Source: Streptomyces aureocirculatus (lineage in GTDB: Bacteria; Actinomycetota; Actinomycetes; Streptomycetales; Streptomycetaceae). From it: a DNA stretch of 8,309 bases. Both the position numbers and the translations under genes were made by a program. The notes under the pieces were generated by a model that saw only the letters and a list, made by a program, of their open reading frames with translations, was not told the DNA's origin and did not search any database. Location of the stretch: the NCBI RefSeq assembly GCF_000720475.1, contig NZ_JOAP01000101.1, forward strand, positions 1-8,309. The letters are read 5' to 3'. Shown here one piece after another: positions 1 through 7,233 of this stretch; position 1 is the stretch's first letter; each line of letters begins with the position of its first letter.

Positions 1-241
1 GCCACAGCCCTTCGCCCGGGACCATCGCCACGTAGGGGACGCCGGAACCAAGGGACTGGTCCGGGATGACGGTGAGCGCCAGCACCGTAGCCAGGCACGC
101 CAGCCACAGCACCCGGGCGGCCCGGCGCTGGCGGTGCGGCGAGGAACGGCGCCAGACCCCGAGACCAACACCCGCACCAGCGACGGCAATAAGGAACAGG
201 GACACCGTCCAGGTGTTCACATAGAAGACGATGCGCCACAC
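1..241 (-). CDS. VanZ-like integral membrane protein, N-terminal part (runs off the left edge)
   Basis: Reading the minus strand from a GTG at 241-239 gives 80 codons with no stop up to the window edge. The protein starts VWRIVFYVNTWTVSL, has a first hydrophobic helix at about residues 10-28, a basic stretch RRSSPHRQRRAAR (about 31-43), a second helix rich in Leu/Ala/Val ending LALTVIPDQ, then a segment YVAMVPGEGLW. A second helix ending Leu-Thr-x-x-Pro, followed closely by a Val-Pro motif, is the arrangement in VanZ-like proteins, small membrane proteins named after the teicoplanin-resistance protein VanZ. In Streptomyces most have no known role. A G-rich ribosome binding site (GGGGGGTGG) lies just upstream of the GTG. 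The gene starts 28 bases after the stop of the small secreted-protein gene at 270-662, in the same direction, so the two are probably co-transcribed. The family call rests on half a protein and remains tentative. Confidence 0.6.
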   Translation of the reverse strand, partial: MWRIVFYVNTWTVSLFLIAVAGAGVGLGVWRRSSPHRQRRAARVLWLACLATVLALTVIPDQSLGSGVPYVAMVPGEGLW

Positions 242-269
242 GGGCCACCCCCCAGCCGGTCCGAAAGCC

Positions 270-662
270 CTAGCAGGAAAGGTACTTCGAGATGTACTTC
301 TTCCCGTTGTGCCTCATTTTGGCACGGATGCACGCGTCATCCTCCATCGGAAGCCGCTTACTGAAGGCCGCGTAGCCGTTGCGCGTCTTCTTGGTGCCCA
401 GCCACTTGGACTCCGCGATGACCCCCGTGCGCTTCATCTTGATCTCGTACCCCAGCTTCACGGTGATCTCAGCACCTTGATGGCGGGCGTAGCTGGACTT
501 ATAGACCCCCGGCCTGTGACCGCCCGCAGGGCTGCCCATGCACAGCCAGCCACGATCCGTCTTCCCGCACCCATTGGGATCTCGGGTATGTTCGGGCGCC
601 ATCCCAATGCTGCCTGCCGCCAGCACGAGGACTGCACCCACGATGCCAAGCTGCCGTTTCAC
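270..662 (-). CDS. Small secreted basic protein with four cysteines, unknown function
   Basis: This 130-residue protein starts at a GTG, preceded about 9 bases upstream by the ribosome binding site GAGGGGA. Residues 1-22 look like a Sec signal peptide: a charged MKRQ start, a hydrophobic core LGIVGAVLVLAAGSIG, and a possible signal peptidase I site after Gly-Met-Ala (22). The mature part has only four cysteines (32, 41, 111 and the C-terminal residue 130), which could form two disulfides outside the cell. It is rich in Lys and Arg, especially near the C-terminus (RAKMRHNGKKYISKYLSC). I do not recognise a family. It is the first gene of a probable two-gene unit with the VanZ-like membrane protein. 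A structural or inhibitor-type extracellular role is only a guess. Signal peptide, start and base composition all support a real gene. Confidence 0.7.
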   Translation of the reverse strand: MKRQLGIVGAVLVLAAGSIGMAPEHTRDPNGCGKTDRGWLCMGSPAGGHRPGVYKSSYARHQGAEITVKLGYEIKMKRTGVIAESKWLGTKKTRNGYAAFSKRLPMEDDACIRAKMRHNGKKYISKYLSC

Positions 663-1280
663 GAGCGCATTCCCCTCACCGGCCCACTGCTGCTGATCAC
701 AGAATCAGGGAGCCATCCAGCCGTTTCCACTGCCACTCCGCCAAGTTCACCCAGGCGAGTGCACCATCAGGCAGAAGGAACGATCCGCTACGGCAAAGGC
801 ACGCGGCGGCCCGCGTATCCACCCCTACAGCGATGCAACACCCGCCACTGCCCACAAACTCTTCACCGTCCTGGCTGGCCACTGCCCAGGCTGGTGGAAA
901 CGGAGCAATGCTCAAGACCTGTGGATCAGTCCCGGGAGGGCATGCGGATGGCTCCATGCGGGCAAGGGGATGGGGTTTTGTGCTGTGAATCGAAGCGCTG
1001 CGACTGAGACATGACTCCCCTGATCAGGCAGGATGGCCCGGCAGCACAGCAATAAGCGAGTGGCTGCCAGCAGGACACTGATCTGGCGGTACGTCGTGGC
1101 ACTGGCCCCGGCCGGGGTCAGCAACGAGGCCGCGGTTATGGGCACCGCAGGTACCGCCGCTAAGCGGCGGTAAGGGTGGTCATGGCAACGCAGCAACACA
1201 TGCCTTCACCATAGCCGACAGCGTCGGCAGACCATTTCATGGGATGAATCACGAAAATCGGTACTCGCTGCCACGATGGA
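663..1280. other. Stretch of about 620 bases without a confident gene
   Basis: No reading frame here has both convincing coding bias and a recognisable product. Two weak candidates exist. On the minus strand, 697-957 could encode 86 residues ending LLPDGALAWVNLAEWQWK, but its third-position G+C is low for this organism and no ribosome binding site was clear. On the plus strand, an ATG at 1033 preceded by GCAGG opens a 46-codon frame ending TAA at 1171-1173 (start MARQHSNKRVAASRTLIWRY), with more coding-like third positions but no recognisable domain. The palindromic hairpin at 1152-1172 is the only clear structure. The stretch may hold gene remnants. Confidence 0.4.
1152..1172. terminator. 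GC-rich palindromic hairpin, possible terminator
   Basis: The sequence TACCGCCGCT-A-AGCGGCGGTA is a perfect 21-base palindrome with arms at 1152-1161 and 1163-1172 around A1162. In RNA it would fold into a strong G+C stem with a small loop. It lies about 110 bases beyond the stop of the minus-strand peptidase gene (1281-2297), where a transcript end is expected. There is no U-tract, which is usual for Streptomyces terminator hairpins. An operator role is an alternative. Confidence 0.4.
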
Positions 1281-2297
1281 TCAGCCGACATCGCCCGTGC
1301 GTGGCCGCACCGCCGGTTCGAGCAGCGACAGCGTCCGCTGCTGCGCATCGAGGGCGACGCGGATACCGACCGGCATCGGCAGATTCGCGCCCGCGTGTCC
1401 CACCTCGACGTTGCCCAGGACCGGAATGTCACGGTCTCCAAGGACGTCGAGGACGAGCTCGGCCAGGGTCGGCGAGCCTTCGGGCGAGTCGAGTCCGTCG
1501 ATCGCCTCCGGAACGCCCACGACCATGCCGGAGATCCGGTCGAGAATGCCGCTGTGCCTCATGATCTGCAGGTAGTTCCACACGTACGAGGCTTGGCCGC
1601 CCAGCTCCTCCCAGAACAGCACTGCGCCGTCGAAGCATTCGAGCGGCAGCGCGAAGGGTGTCGCCTGCGCGAGCACGATGCGGTTGATGACCCCGCCGAT
1701 CAGCGGACCTTCGGCACGCCCGGCGCGCCAGCACTCCCACGCCGGATCGGCGGGCAGCGCACCGATCGGTTCCGTGCTGGTCAGCAGCGTCGAGTACAGC
1801 TTCCTCAGCTCGCCCCGGCGGGCTGCGGACGCTCTCTGCCAGTGCCCGCCGAGGCCGGGCGTGGCCACATCGGTATGGAATCCGACCAGGCCGGTACGTG
1901 CGTAGAGCACCAGGTGCAGCAGTGAAATGTCGCTGAGGCCGAGGATCGGCTTGGGGTCGGCCGTGATCGCGTCGAAGTCGATCAGGTCGAGGTATCCGAA
2001 CACCGTGTGGCCACCATCGTGCGCGACGATCGCGCGCACCTCGGGATCACGCAGCAGACCGTTGAACTCCTCGGCTATCTTGTCCGGCCGCGCAGCGCTC
2101 CACCAACGGGGCCGTCCGGCTTCGAGGATCGGCGCGAGACGCACACGGAATCCCATCCCCTCGAGCTCCGCCACCGCCCGTTCGAGATCGGGCGCGTATG
2201 GAGGGTGGAGCGGTCCGGACAGCGCCGCGATGACGACGAGGTCTCCGGGCTCCAGTACACGAGGCCGCAGCAGTTGGGGCACCTCAGTAAGGGTCAC
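1281..2297 (-). CDS. LD-carboxypeptidase / MccF-like serine peptidase (family S66)
   Basis: This 338-residue protein has the full S66 layout. Near the N-terminus, RPRVLEPGDLVVIAALSGPL resembles the usual PGD-x-(V/I) start with a Ser-Gly-Pro substrate loop. AHDGGHTVFGYLDLIDFDAI (92-111) is the Gly-Gly turn and Leu-Asp-(Leu/Tyr) segment, and GLSDIS (120-125) carries the nucleophile Ser122. LFWEELGG (227-234) supplies the catalytic Glu (230 or 231). VGHAGANLPMPVG (299-311) supplies His301. The Ser-Glu-His triad is therefore present and the length is normal. S66 enzymes cut after L-residues next to D-amino acids in recycled murein peptides (LdcA). The MccF branch cleaves microcin C-type peptide-nucleotide antibiotics and gives immunity. 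The absence of the LdcA-type Arg before Gly-Gly tilts the call to the MccF-like branch. No signal peptide is seen, so it should act in the cytoplasm. It starts at a GTG with a weak GGGA ten bases upstream. It stands alone, with no biosynthetic genes beside it. Confidence 0.87.
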   Translation of the reverse strand: MTLTEVPQLLRPRVLEPGDLVVIAALSGPLHPPYAPDLERAVAELEGMGFRVRLAPILEAGRPRWWSAARPDKIAEEFNGLLRDPEVRAIVAHDGGHTVFGYLDLIDFDAITADPKPILGLSDISLLHLVLYARTGLVGFHTDVATPGLGGHWQRASAARRGELRKLYSTLLTSTEPIGALPADPAWECWRAGRAEGPLIGGVINRIVLAQATPFALPLECFDGAVLFWEELGGQASYVWNYLQIMRHSGILDRISGMVVGVPEAIDGLDSPEGSPTLAELVLDVLGDRDIPVLGNVEVGHAGANLPMPVGIRVALDAQQRTLSLLEPAVRPRTGDVG

Positions 2298-2380
2298 TGC
2301 GGCAGTATCCCGACGCCATCAGCGCCGGGCTACGCATTTTTCGATCAACTGCCCTCTCCACGGAAGGATCCCTCTGCCCA

Positions 2381-3010
2381 ATGCCGTACGTTCGCCTGTC
2401 GTTCCAGCCACCTTTGAACATGATCTCAGTCACGCTGCCCATGCAGGAAAAGGGGACACGATGGGTCAGCGCAACGCGACACGAGCCGAAGGCCCAGACC
2501 TGGTGTAAAAGCAACACGACCTGCGCGGGACACGGTCTCTGCCGACATAAGCGGGGGGTAGAGGGGATCGTCTCGCGCCGCTGGGACAACCCCTACAACC
2601 CGCGCCTGCCCCGGGCCTGGGTGAAGTGGCGGCGCACGGACCCCGTGGACGCGGCGGTGCTGGCAGTGCTCGGGCCGCCGCGGCGTCCCCATGCGGTGCG
2701 GGTGCTGCTGGACGGCATGCCGGTCACGACGTCACCACGGCTGACCTCGGTACAGGCTGCCCAAGTCGCCCGGGCCGTCGCCGGCCACCTCGGCGCCCAG
2801 GGCAGGATGAGCTACGTACCGCCGGTGCTGGCAGCGACGGCCGCGGAGTACGGCCACCCTCAGACCGTGGACTTGCTCCTGCGTCATGGAGCGGACATCA
2901 ACGGGGATGAAGGACAAGACACCCCTTGAATGGGCGGCCCCTTCGGACAGGCACGCATGGTGCAGCACCTGCTCGCCCGAGGTGCGACACCAACAGCGAA
3001 GGCGCTGAGA
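2381..3010 (+). pseudogene. Ankyrin-repeat protein gene, broken by an in-frame stop
   Basis: Strong G/C third-position bias begins near 2561, and the frame encodes RRWDNPYNPRLPRAWVKW, a helical middle region, then one clear ankyrin repeat (VLAATAAEYGHPQTVDLLLR followed by HGADIN, ending about 2902). The second repeat opens with GQDTP and hits a TGA at 2927-2929. The same frame then continues as PFGQARMVQHLLARGATP, the second half of an ankyrin repeat. In the frame starting at 2925, the bases across the stop spell LEWAA, which is what an ankyrin repeat would have after TP. So either one nonsense change or two compensating small indels broke the gene. No good start is evident: frame-compatible ATGs at 2381, 2420 and 2441 lack ribosome binding sites and lie in low-bias sequence, and GTG 2621 is the first in-frame start after bias sets in. 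The 5' end may also be lost. Ankyrin repeats bind proteins; the partner is unknown. Confidence 0.5.
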
Positions 3011-3050
3011 GGTCGGGTCGCCCGGGGGGAATCTCCCGGGCGACCCGACT
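3011..3050. terminator. Strong 15-base-pair hairpin, probable transcription terminator
   Basis: Arms GTCGGGTCGCCCGGG (3012-3026) and CCCGGGCGACCCGAC (3035-3049) are perfectly complementary around an 8-base loop (GGGAATCT). A G-T pair at 3011/3050 could extend the stem. It is followed by TGGTTTCG, a weak T-rich tail. It sits at the 3' end of the ankyrin pseudogene and just outside the left inverted repeat of the ISL3-type element, so it most likely ended the ankyrin transcript before the gene decayed. It would also shield the transposase from read-through. Confidence 0.75.
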
Positions 3051-3094
3051 GGTTTCGTAAGCGGGAGCGGGCAACGTTTGTCGACGGGTTCTTG

Positions 3095-3123
3095 GCTCTG
3101 GTCTACTTCGTGTGGTTGTGCAC
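3095..3123 (+). repeat. Left terminal inverted repeat of the ISL3-type element
   Basis: The 29 bases begin GCTCTGGTCTACTTCGTGTG and end GTTGTGCAC. They are the reverse complement of 7811-7839 except for one position (T in GTCTACTT here, C in the complement of the right copy). A 29-base match of this quality is far beyond chance in 8 kb and lies directly upstream of the transposase, as expected for a transposase-binding end. Confidence 0.85.
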
Positions 3124-3213
3124 GCAGGGTAACTGTTGATCTTCGTGTGATGGCAGTTGAGGTCGCTCGAAAATCGCTTGGCTGGACGGTGGTGTGGTCG
3201 ACAGTCCTTCGCC

Positions 3214-3926
3214 GTGAACAAAGTGCTGCCGCAGCTAGATGAGCTGCTGTTCTCCTCGGTCGAGGGCGTGTTGGCTGAGTCGGTCGAGGTGACCGACAGA
3301 GTCGTCCGAGTCGAGGCTCGTACGACCGCAGGACAGGCGGCCTGTCCGGAGTGCGGATGCTGGTCAAGTCGCATACATGGCTCCTACCTGCGTTTTCCTC
3401 GTGATCTGCCGACAGCGGGCAAGCTGGTCGTGGTGTCTTTACGGGTGCGGAGGTTCGTCTGCGCGGACGACTCCTGCACGCGCAAGACCTTCGCTGAGCA
3501 AGTCCCCGGGCTCACGCACCCCTTCGCGCGACGGACTGAGCGGTTGCGATCGACGCTGGTGTCGGTCGGTCTCGCGCTGGCAGGCCGGGCAGGCGCCCTC
3601 ATGACGGATGCCTTCAAGATCCCAGTCAGCAGGAACACCCTGTTGAAGCTGATCGCCTCGCTCCCGGACCCCGCCACCGCCGTACCCCGCGTGGTCGGCG
3701 TGGACGAATACGCCCAGCGCAAGGGCCGGATCTACGGAACTGTGCTCGTCGACGTCGAAACACGTCGCCCGATCGACCTCCTTCCCGACCGGGAGGTGGA
3801 CACCCTCGCGGCCTGGCTCGCCGAGCGGCCCGGCATCGAGATCATCTGCCGTGACCGGGCCCCCTTCTTCGCCGAAGGCGCCGCCCGCGGCGCCCCGCAG
3901 GCCCTCCAGGTCGCTGACCGATGGCA
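3214..3926 (+). CDS. ISL3-family transposase, exon 1 (gene split by the group II intron)
   Basis: This exon encodes 237 residues plus two bases of the codon for His238. A zinc-binding N-terminal region has Cys44, Cys47, Cys49, Cys83 and Cys88 (CPECGC and FVCADDSC), typical of the ISL3 zinc-finger domain. Candidate catalytic residues are Asp164 in [12 protein letters not shown] and Asp214 in [10 protein letters not shown], the first two acidic residues of the DDE set. The exon stops inside the conserved stretch ADRW(H), where intron bases GTGCG begin. Read without splicing, the frame runs through intron sequence to a stop at 4096-4098 and would give a truncated protein. GTG 3214 was chosen because similarity begins at [16 protein letters not shown]. 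No clear ribosome binding site precedes it, and GTG 3223 is possible. Codon 76 is TTA (3439-3441), which in Streptomyces needs the bldA tRNA. The transposase cuts and rejoins DNA at the element's inverted repeats. Confidence 0.88.
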
Positions 3927-4461
3927 GTGCGCCATGAGGCGCCTTGTCGTATCCCCGATTCAGTCGGGAAGAATTTGGAGGGAGGTTCTTGGGTCTGATG
4001 GCTTACCTAATCCGGAAACGGTGATGGGACCGCAGCATGCCAGAAAATCGACGGCTGGGCTCAGGCATTGGAGACGGGGCGTCGAGGGACCCGCGTGACA
4101 CGGTGAAAGCTGGATTGCCTGAACCCCAATCTCCAGAAGACTGAAGGTCAAGTCCGTCGGGAAGATGTCTGACGCCGACGCCGCATTCTGCGACGGCTTT
4201 GCGCCATGGCCGACGCAACCTCCGGAGTGCGGAGCGATGCCCAGTGAGGGCATTCAAGGAGATGAGTGGGGCGCCTACATCACGCTATGACGTACGACAA
4301 GGACGAACATGGGATCGCCTACGGGAAGAGATCTTCCTATGGCGACGGAGGCCCCGTAGTAGTCGCCGGAGTCACGACCGGCCAAGGAGGACGGGAAAGC
4401 CGTCTGTATCGGGCGAAGGGGGCCAGGTGATCGGACACCACAGACTCGGGAGGTATGTGAA

Positions 4462-6246
4462 ATGCAGAGCGCCGAAACGGTGCTGGGTGTCCTCCGTGAA
4501 CGCGGCATGCGTGGCCTGCCGTGCAATGAACTGTATCGACAGCTCTTCAATCCGCAGTTGTATCTGCTGGCCTACGGGCGTCTGTACTCCAACAAGGGGG
4601 CGATGACGCCTGGGGTCACTGGGGAGACCGTTGACGGCATGTCGCTGGGCAAGATCGAGCACGTCATCGACGCGCTGCGCCACGAACGCTATCGGTGGAG
4701 CCCAGCTCGCAGGGTCTACATCCCGAAGGGGCGGGGCAGTACGAAGCTGCGTCCGCTCGGCCTGCCACCCTGGAGCGACAAGCTCGTCGGCGAGGTGATC
4801 CGCCTGCTGCTTGAGGCGTATTACGAGCCGACGTTCTCGGAGTTCTCTCACGGTTTCCGTCCCCGCCGGGGCTGCCACACCGCGCTACGCGATGTGGCCA
4901 ACACCTGGACGGGGACAGTCTGGCTTATCGAGGGTGATATCTCCCAGTGCTTCGACCGGCTCGACCATGAGGTCATGCTGCGAATCCTGGACGAGAAGAT
5001 TCGCGATAACCGGTTCCTGCGGCTGGTGCGGAACATGCTCAAGGCTGGATACATGGAGGACTGGATCTGGAATGCCACGCACAGCGGCAGTCCGCAAGGC
5101 GGAGTTGTTTCGCCGATCCTGTCCAACATCTACCTGCACAAGATGGACGAGTACGTCGAGAAGGTTCTGATCCCCGAGTACACCCGAGGGCGAGCCAGAA
5201 AGCAGAGTCGCGAGTTCCATAAGGTCTGGTACGCGATTCAATGTGCCCGCAAGCGAGATGACCGCACCACGGTGCGGAGACTTCGCAAGCAACTCCACAG
5301 CATGCCGAGCGGGGATCCTCGCGATCCCGGGTATCGGCGGCTGAGGTATGTGCGCTATGCTGACGACACGCTACTCGGTTTTGCCGGACCGAAAGCTGAA
5401 GCCGAGGAAATCAAACAGCGGCTGGCACAGTTCCTGCGTGAGGAACTCGAGTTGGACATGTCGCCGGAGAAGACGCTGATCACGCACGCCCGCACCCGGG
5501 CAGCAAGGTTCCTCGGCTACGACATCACCGTGCTGCACAACGACCGGAAGGTCTCCGGCAGACGCCGCTCTGTCAATGGGACCATCCGACTGCGTGTCCC
5601 ACGTTCGGTGGTAGTTGCCAAGCAGGCCCAGTACAAGGAGCGCGGCAAACCCGCGCGTCGGCCCGAACTGCTGAACCAGGACGACCACATCATCCTCAGC
5701 ACCTACGGGTCCGAGTACCGCGGCATCGTCCAGTACTACCTGCTGGCCGGCGACGTCTTTCGACTCGCCCGGCTGCAATGGGTCATGGAGACCTCGATGC
5801 TGATGACGCTCGCCAACAAGCACCGCTCGTCGGTGTCGAAGATGGCCCGCAAGTACGCGGCCACCATCGAGACGCCGCACGGGATGCGCAAGTGCTTCGA
5901 GGCCCGCGTCGAACGCATCGGCAGGAAACCACTGGTTGGACGGTTCGGCGGGATCCCGCTGCGACAGAACAAGAAGACGGTCATCACTGACCGTCGGCTG
6001 GCCCCGGTCAACACCAAACGCAAGGAGCTGGTCACCCGGCTCCTCGCCGGACGGTGCGAGTCCTGCGGGCGCGTCGACGAGGTGGAAGTCCACCACGTCG
6101 CCAAACTCGCCGACCTCGGACGAACGGATAACCGGCCGCCGTGGGCAGATCTCATGGCCGCGCGGAAGCGCAAGACCCTGGTGGTCTGCGGAAGCTGCCA
6201 CGCGGACATCCACGGCACGAGACCTGTCCCAGCACACACGGAGTAG
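4462..6246 (+). CDS. ltrA-like: Group II intron-encoded reverse transcriptase/maturase with HNH endonuclease domain
   Basis: This 594-residue protein is complete. Reverse transcriptase motifs appear in order: RRVYIPKGRGSTKLRPLGLP (about 90-109), SHGFRPRRGCHTAL, LIEGDISQCFDRLDHEVML with the first catalytic Asp, SGSPQGGVVSPILSNIYL, and RYVRYADDTLLGF with the active site Tyr-Ala-Asp-Asp at 299-302. MSPEKTLITHARTRAARFLG follows as the last RT motifs. The thumb/maturase (X) region covers about 370-500. The C-terminal domain has Cys532-x2-Cys535, His544-His545, and Cys576-x2-Cys579-His580 with His584, a zinc-bound HNH endonuclease layout. All key residues are present, so maturase, reverse transcriptase and bottom-strand cleavage should work. 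ATG 4462 has the ribosome binding site GGGAGG (4448-4453) eight bases upstream. The stop lies eight bases before domain V, as expected for an ORF in domain IV. The intron phylogenetic class was not assigned. The gene symbol is a family label. Confidence 0.95.
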   Translation: MQSAETVLGVLRERGMRGLPCNELYRQLFNPQLYLLAYGRLYSNKGAMTPGVTGETVDGMSLGKIEHVIDALRHERYRWSPARRVYIPKGRGSTKLRPLGLPPWSDKLVGEVIRLLLEAYYEPTFSEFSHGFRPRRGCHTALRDVANTWTGTVWLIEGDISQCFDRLDHEVMLRILDEKIRDNRFLRLVRNMLKAGYMEDWIWNATHSGSPQGGVVSPILSNIYLHKMDEYVEKVLIPEYTRGRARKQSREFHKVWYAIQCARKRDDRTTVRRLRKQLHSMPSGDPRDPGYRRLRYVRYADDTLLGFAGPKAEAEEIKQRLAQFLREELELDMSPEKTLITHARTRAARFLGYDITVLHNDRKVSGRRRSVNGTIRLRVPRSVVVAKQAQYKERGKPARRPELLNQDDHIILSTYGSEYRGIVQYYLLAGDVFRLARLQWVMETSMLMTLANKHRSSVSKMARKYAATIETPHGMRKCFEARVERIGRKPLVGRFGGIPLRQNKKTVITDRRLAPVNTKRKELVTRLLAGRCESCGRVDEVEVHHVAKLADLGRTDNRPPWADLMAARKRKTLVVCGSCHADIHGTRPVPAHTE

Positions 6247-6254
6247 TCATTGGG

Positions 6255-6288
6255 GAGCGACGTGCGGGGAAACTCGCATGCGTCGTTC
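6255..6288 (+). ncRNA. Group II intron domain V (catalytic hairpin)
   Basis: These are exactly 34 bases with the canonical fold. The lower stem GAGCGACG pairs with CGTCGTTC (8 base pairs including the G-U of the AGC triad). A two-base bulge TG lies on the 3' side. The upper stem TGCGGG pairs with CTCGCA (one G-U), closed by a GAAA tetraloop. The catalytic triad AGC is at 6256-6258. This is the metal-binding heart of the ribozyme, and no position looks damaged. Confidence 0.95.
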
Positions 6289-6291
6289 GGG

Positions 6292-6347
6292 CTGGGGGCC
6301 GTGGGAAAAGGGCCTGCTCAGCAGGCACCTCGCCGACGGCCCACCAG
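6292..6347 (+). ncRNA. Group II intron domain VI with bulged branch-point adenosine
   Basis: The base stem CTGG (6292-6295) pairs with CCAG (6344-6347). The next stem GGGCCGT (6296-6302) pairs with ACGGCCC (6336-6342). Between them A6343 is unpaired on the 3' strand, eight bases from the intron end when counted inclusively, which is the standard place for the lariat branch point. A distal hairpin GCCTGC-TCA-GCAGGC (6312-6326) caps the domain. Three bases (TAC) remain before the 3' splice site. Confidence 0.88.
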
Positions 6348-6350
6348 TAC

Positions 6351-7233
6351 TCTCTGGCACAACCTGGGAGAAGCCGCCGAGAAATGCGTCTACCGGCACC
6401 GCGGCTGCTTGCGCCCCACGCCGGCGCATCCGGAAGAATCGCAGGAAGAGGCGGAGCCGGCCGCCCTGTCGCCCTGGCCGACAGGGCACCGGTTCGCCGA
6501 ACGCACCCGCGCCAAGCACGCCACCATCCACGCTCTCCTCGCCGCTGGACACAGCAAGCGATCCGTCGCCCGGCAACTCGGCATGACCCTCAACACCACC
6601 CTGCGCTTCTCCCGCGCCACCACCCCGGAGGAGATGTTCACCGGCCAGTGGCAAAGCCGTGCGACCAGGCTCGACGACTACAAGCCCTACATCGATCAGC
6701 GCTGGCAGGAAGGCTGCACCAACGCCTGGAAACTGTGGGAGGAGATCAAGGAACAGGGCTATCCACGCGGATACGCCAGCGTCCGTGACTACGTCAGCAG
6801 GACTCTTCGAGGCAAGCCCCAACCGGTCGGCCCCCGGCCGCCATCGGCCCGCGCCGTCACGCGCTGGATCCTCACGCACCCCGACGCTCTACCCGAAGGC
6901 GACCAGCTCCATCTCAAAGCCGCCTTGGCCAACTGCTCCGAACTGACAACACTCGCCGAGCACGTGCGCTCCTTCGCCCACATGCTCACTCACCTGCAAG
7001 GCGACCGGCTCCCCGAATGGATCGAAGCAGCCTCCGCCACCGCCGAACTGCCCAGCCTCCGCCACTTCGCTCAGCACCTCCTGCGCGACCTCGACGCCGT
7101 CACCGCCGGCCTCACCCTCTCCTGGAACTCCGGCGTCGTGGAGGGCCATGTCAACAGGATCAAGATGCTCAAGCGCCAGATGTTCGGCCGCGCAGGATTC
7201 GAACTCCTACGCAAGCGAGTCCTATTGGCGTGA
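6351..7233 (+). CDS. ISL3-family transposase, exon 2
   Basis: The first base completes the His238 codon begun in exon 1, and 293 codons follow to TGA at 7231-7233, giving a spliced protein of about 531 residues, a normal ISL3 length. It begins LWHNLGEAAEKCVYRHRGCL, the conserved continuation after DRWH. A helix-turn-helix-like segment is at about 294-325 (HATIHALLAAGHSKRSVARQ, then LGMTLNTTLRF). The last acidic catalytic residue is Glu502 in SGVVEGHVNRIKMLKRQMFG, and the family's C-terminal Lys/Arg-rich helix follows. A frame that starts in the intron at TTG 6250 and reads through domains V and VI into this exon is an artefact of the open intron end; an automatic annotation would report it as a separate short transposase. 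Confidence 0.88.

Larger units (their letters stand above)
3927..6350 (+). mobile_element. Complete group II intron (retrotransposable ribozyme) inside the transposase gene
   Basis: The 5' end GTGCGCC matches the GUGYG consensus of group II introns and the 3' end is AC. Joining base 3926 to 6351 restores DRW-H-LWHNLGEAAEKC in frame, which fixes both splice junctions to the base. At 2424 bases the size is typical: about 535 bases of ribozyme (domains I-III and the start of IV), an ORF at 4462-6246, then domains V (6255-6288) and VI (6292-6347). The intron lies in the sense direction of the transposase, which splicing requires. The last six exon bases (ATGGCA) are the expected IBS1. CGCCAT at 4202-4207, intron position about 276, pairs with five of six and is a candidate EBS1, which I could not verify by folding. 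The intron splices as a lariat with the help of its own maturase and spreads by target-primed reverse transcription into matching sites. Confidence 0.93.

Noticed and set aside
231..1007. Long plus-strand open frame of 258 codons
   Set aside because: It overlaps the well-supported secreted-protein gene on the minus strand, has no recognisable domain and its composition is that of a reverse-complement shadow.
2461..2508. 15-codon frame (ATG with AGGGGA four bases upstream) before the ankyrin pseudogene
   Set aside because: The ribosome binding site is good, but the peptide is too short to judge and is not in frame with the ankyrin gene; it may be a leader peptide or chance.
4038..4043. TGCCAG as EBS1 of the intron
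   Set aside because: It pairs with five of six IBS1 bases, but at intron position about 112 it is too early for the EBS1 stem-loop; 4202-4207 fits the expected position better.
3927..4098. Continuation of the transposase frame past 3926 as an unusual C-terminus
   Set aside because: The residues after ADRWQ do not resemble any transposase and are encoded by intron domain I starting with GTGCG; the true continuation is at 6351.
5371..6237. 288-codon minus-strand frame opposite the maturase
   Set aside because: It is antisense to the conserved reverse transcriptase and HNH regions and has no protein similarity; a high-GC shadow frame.
6250..6350. N-terminal 33 residues of a separate transposase starting at TTG 6250
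   Set aside because: These bases are intron domains V and VI with conserved RNA structure, so the open frame is incidental.
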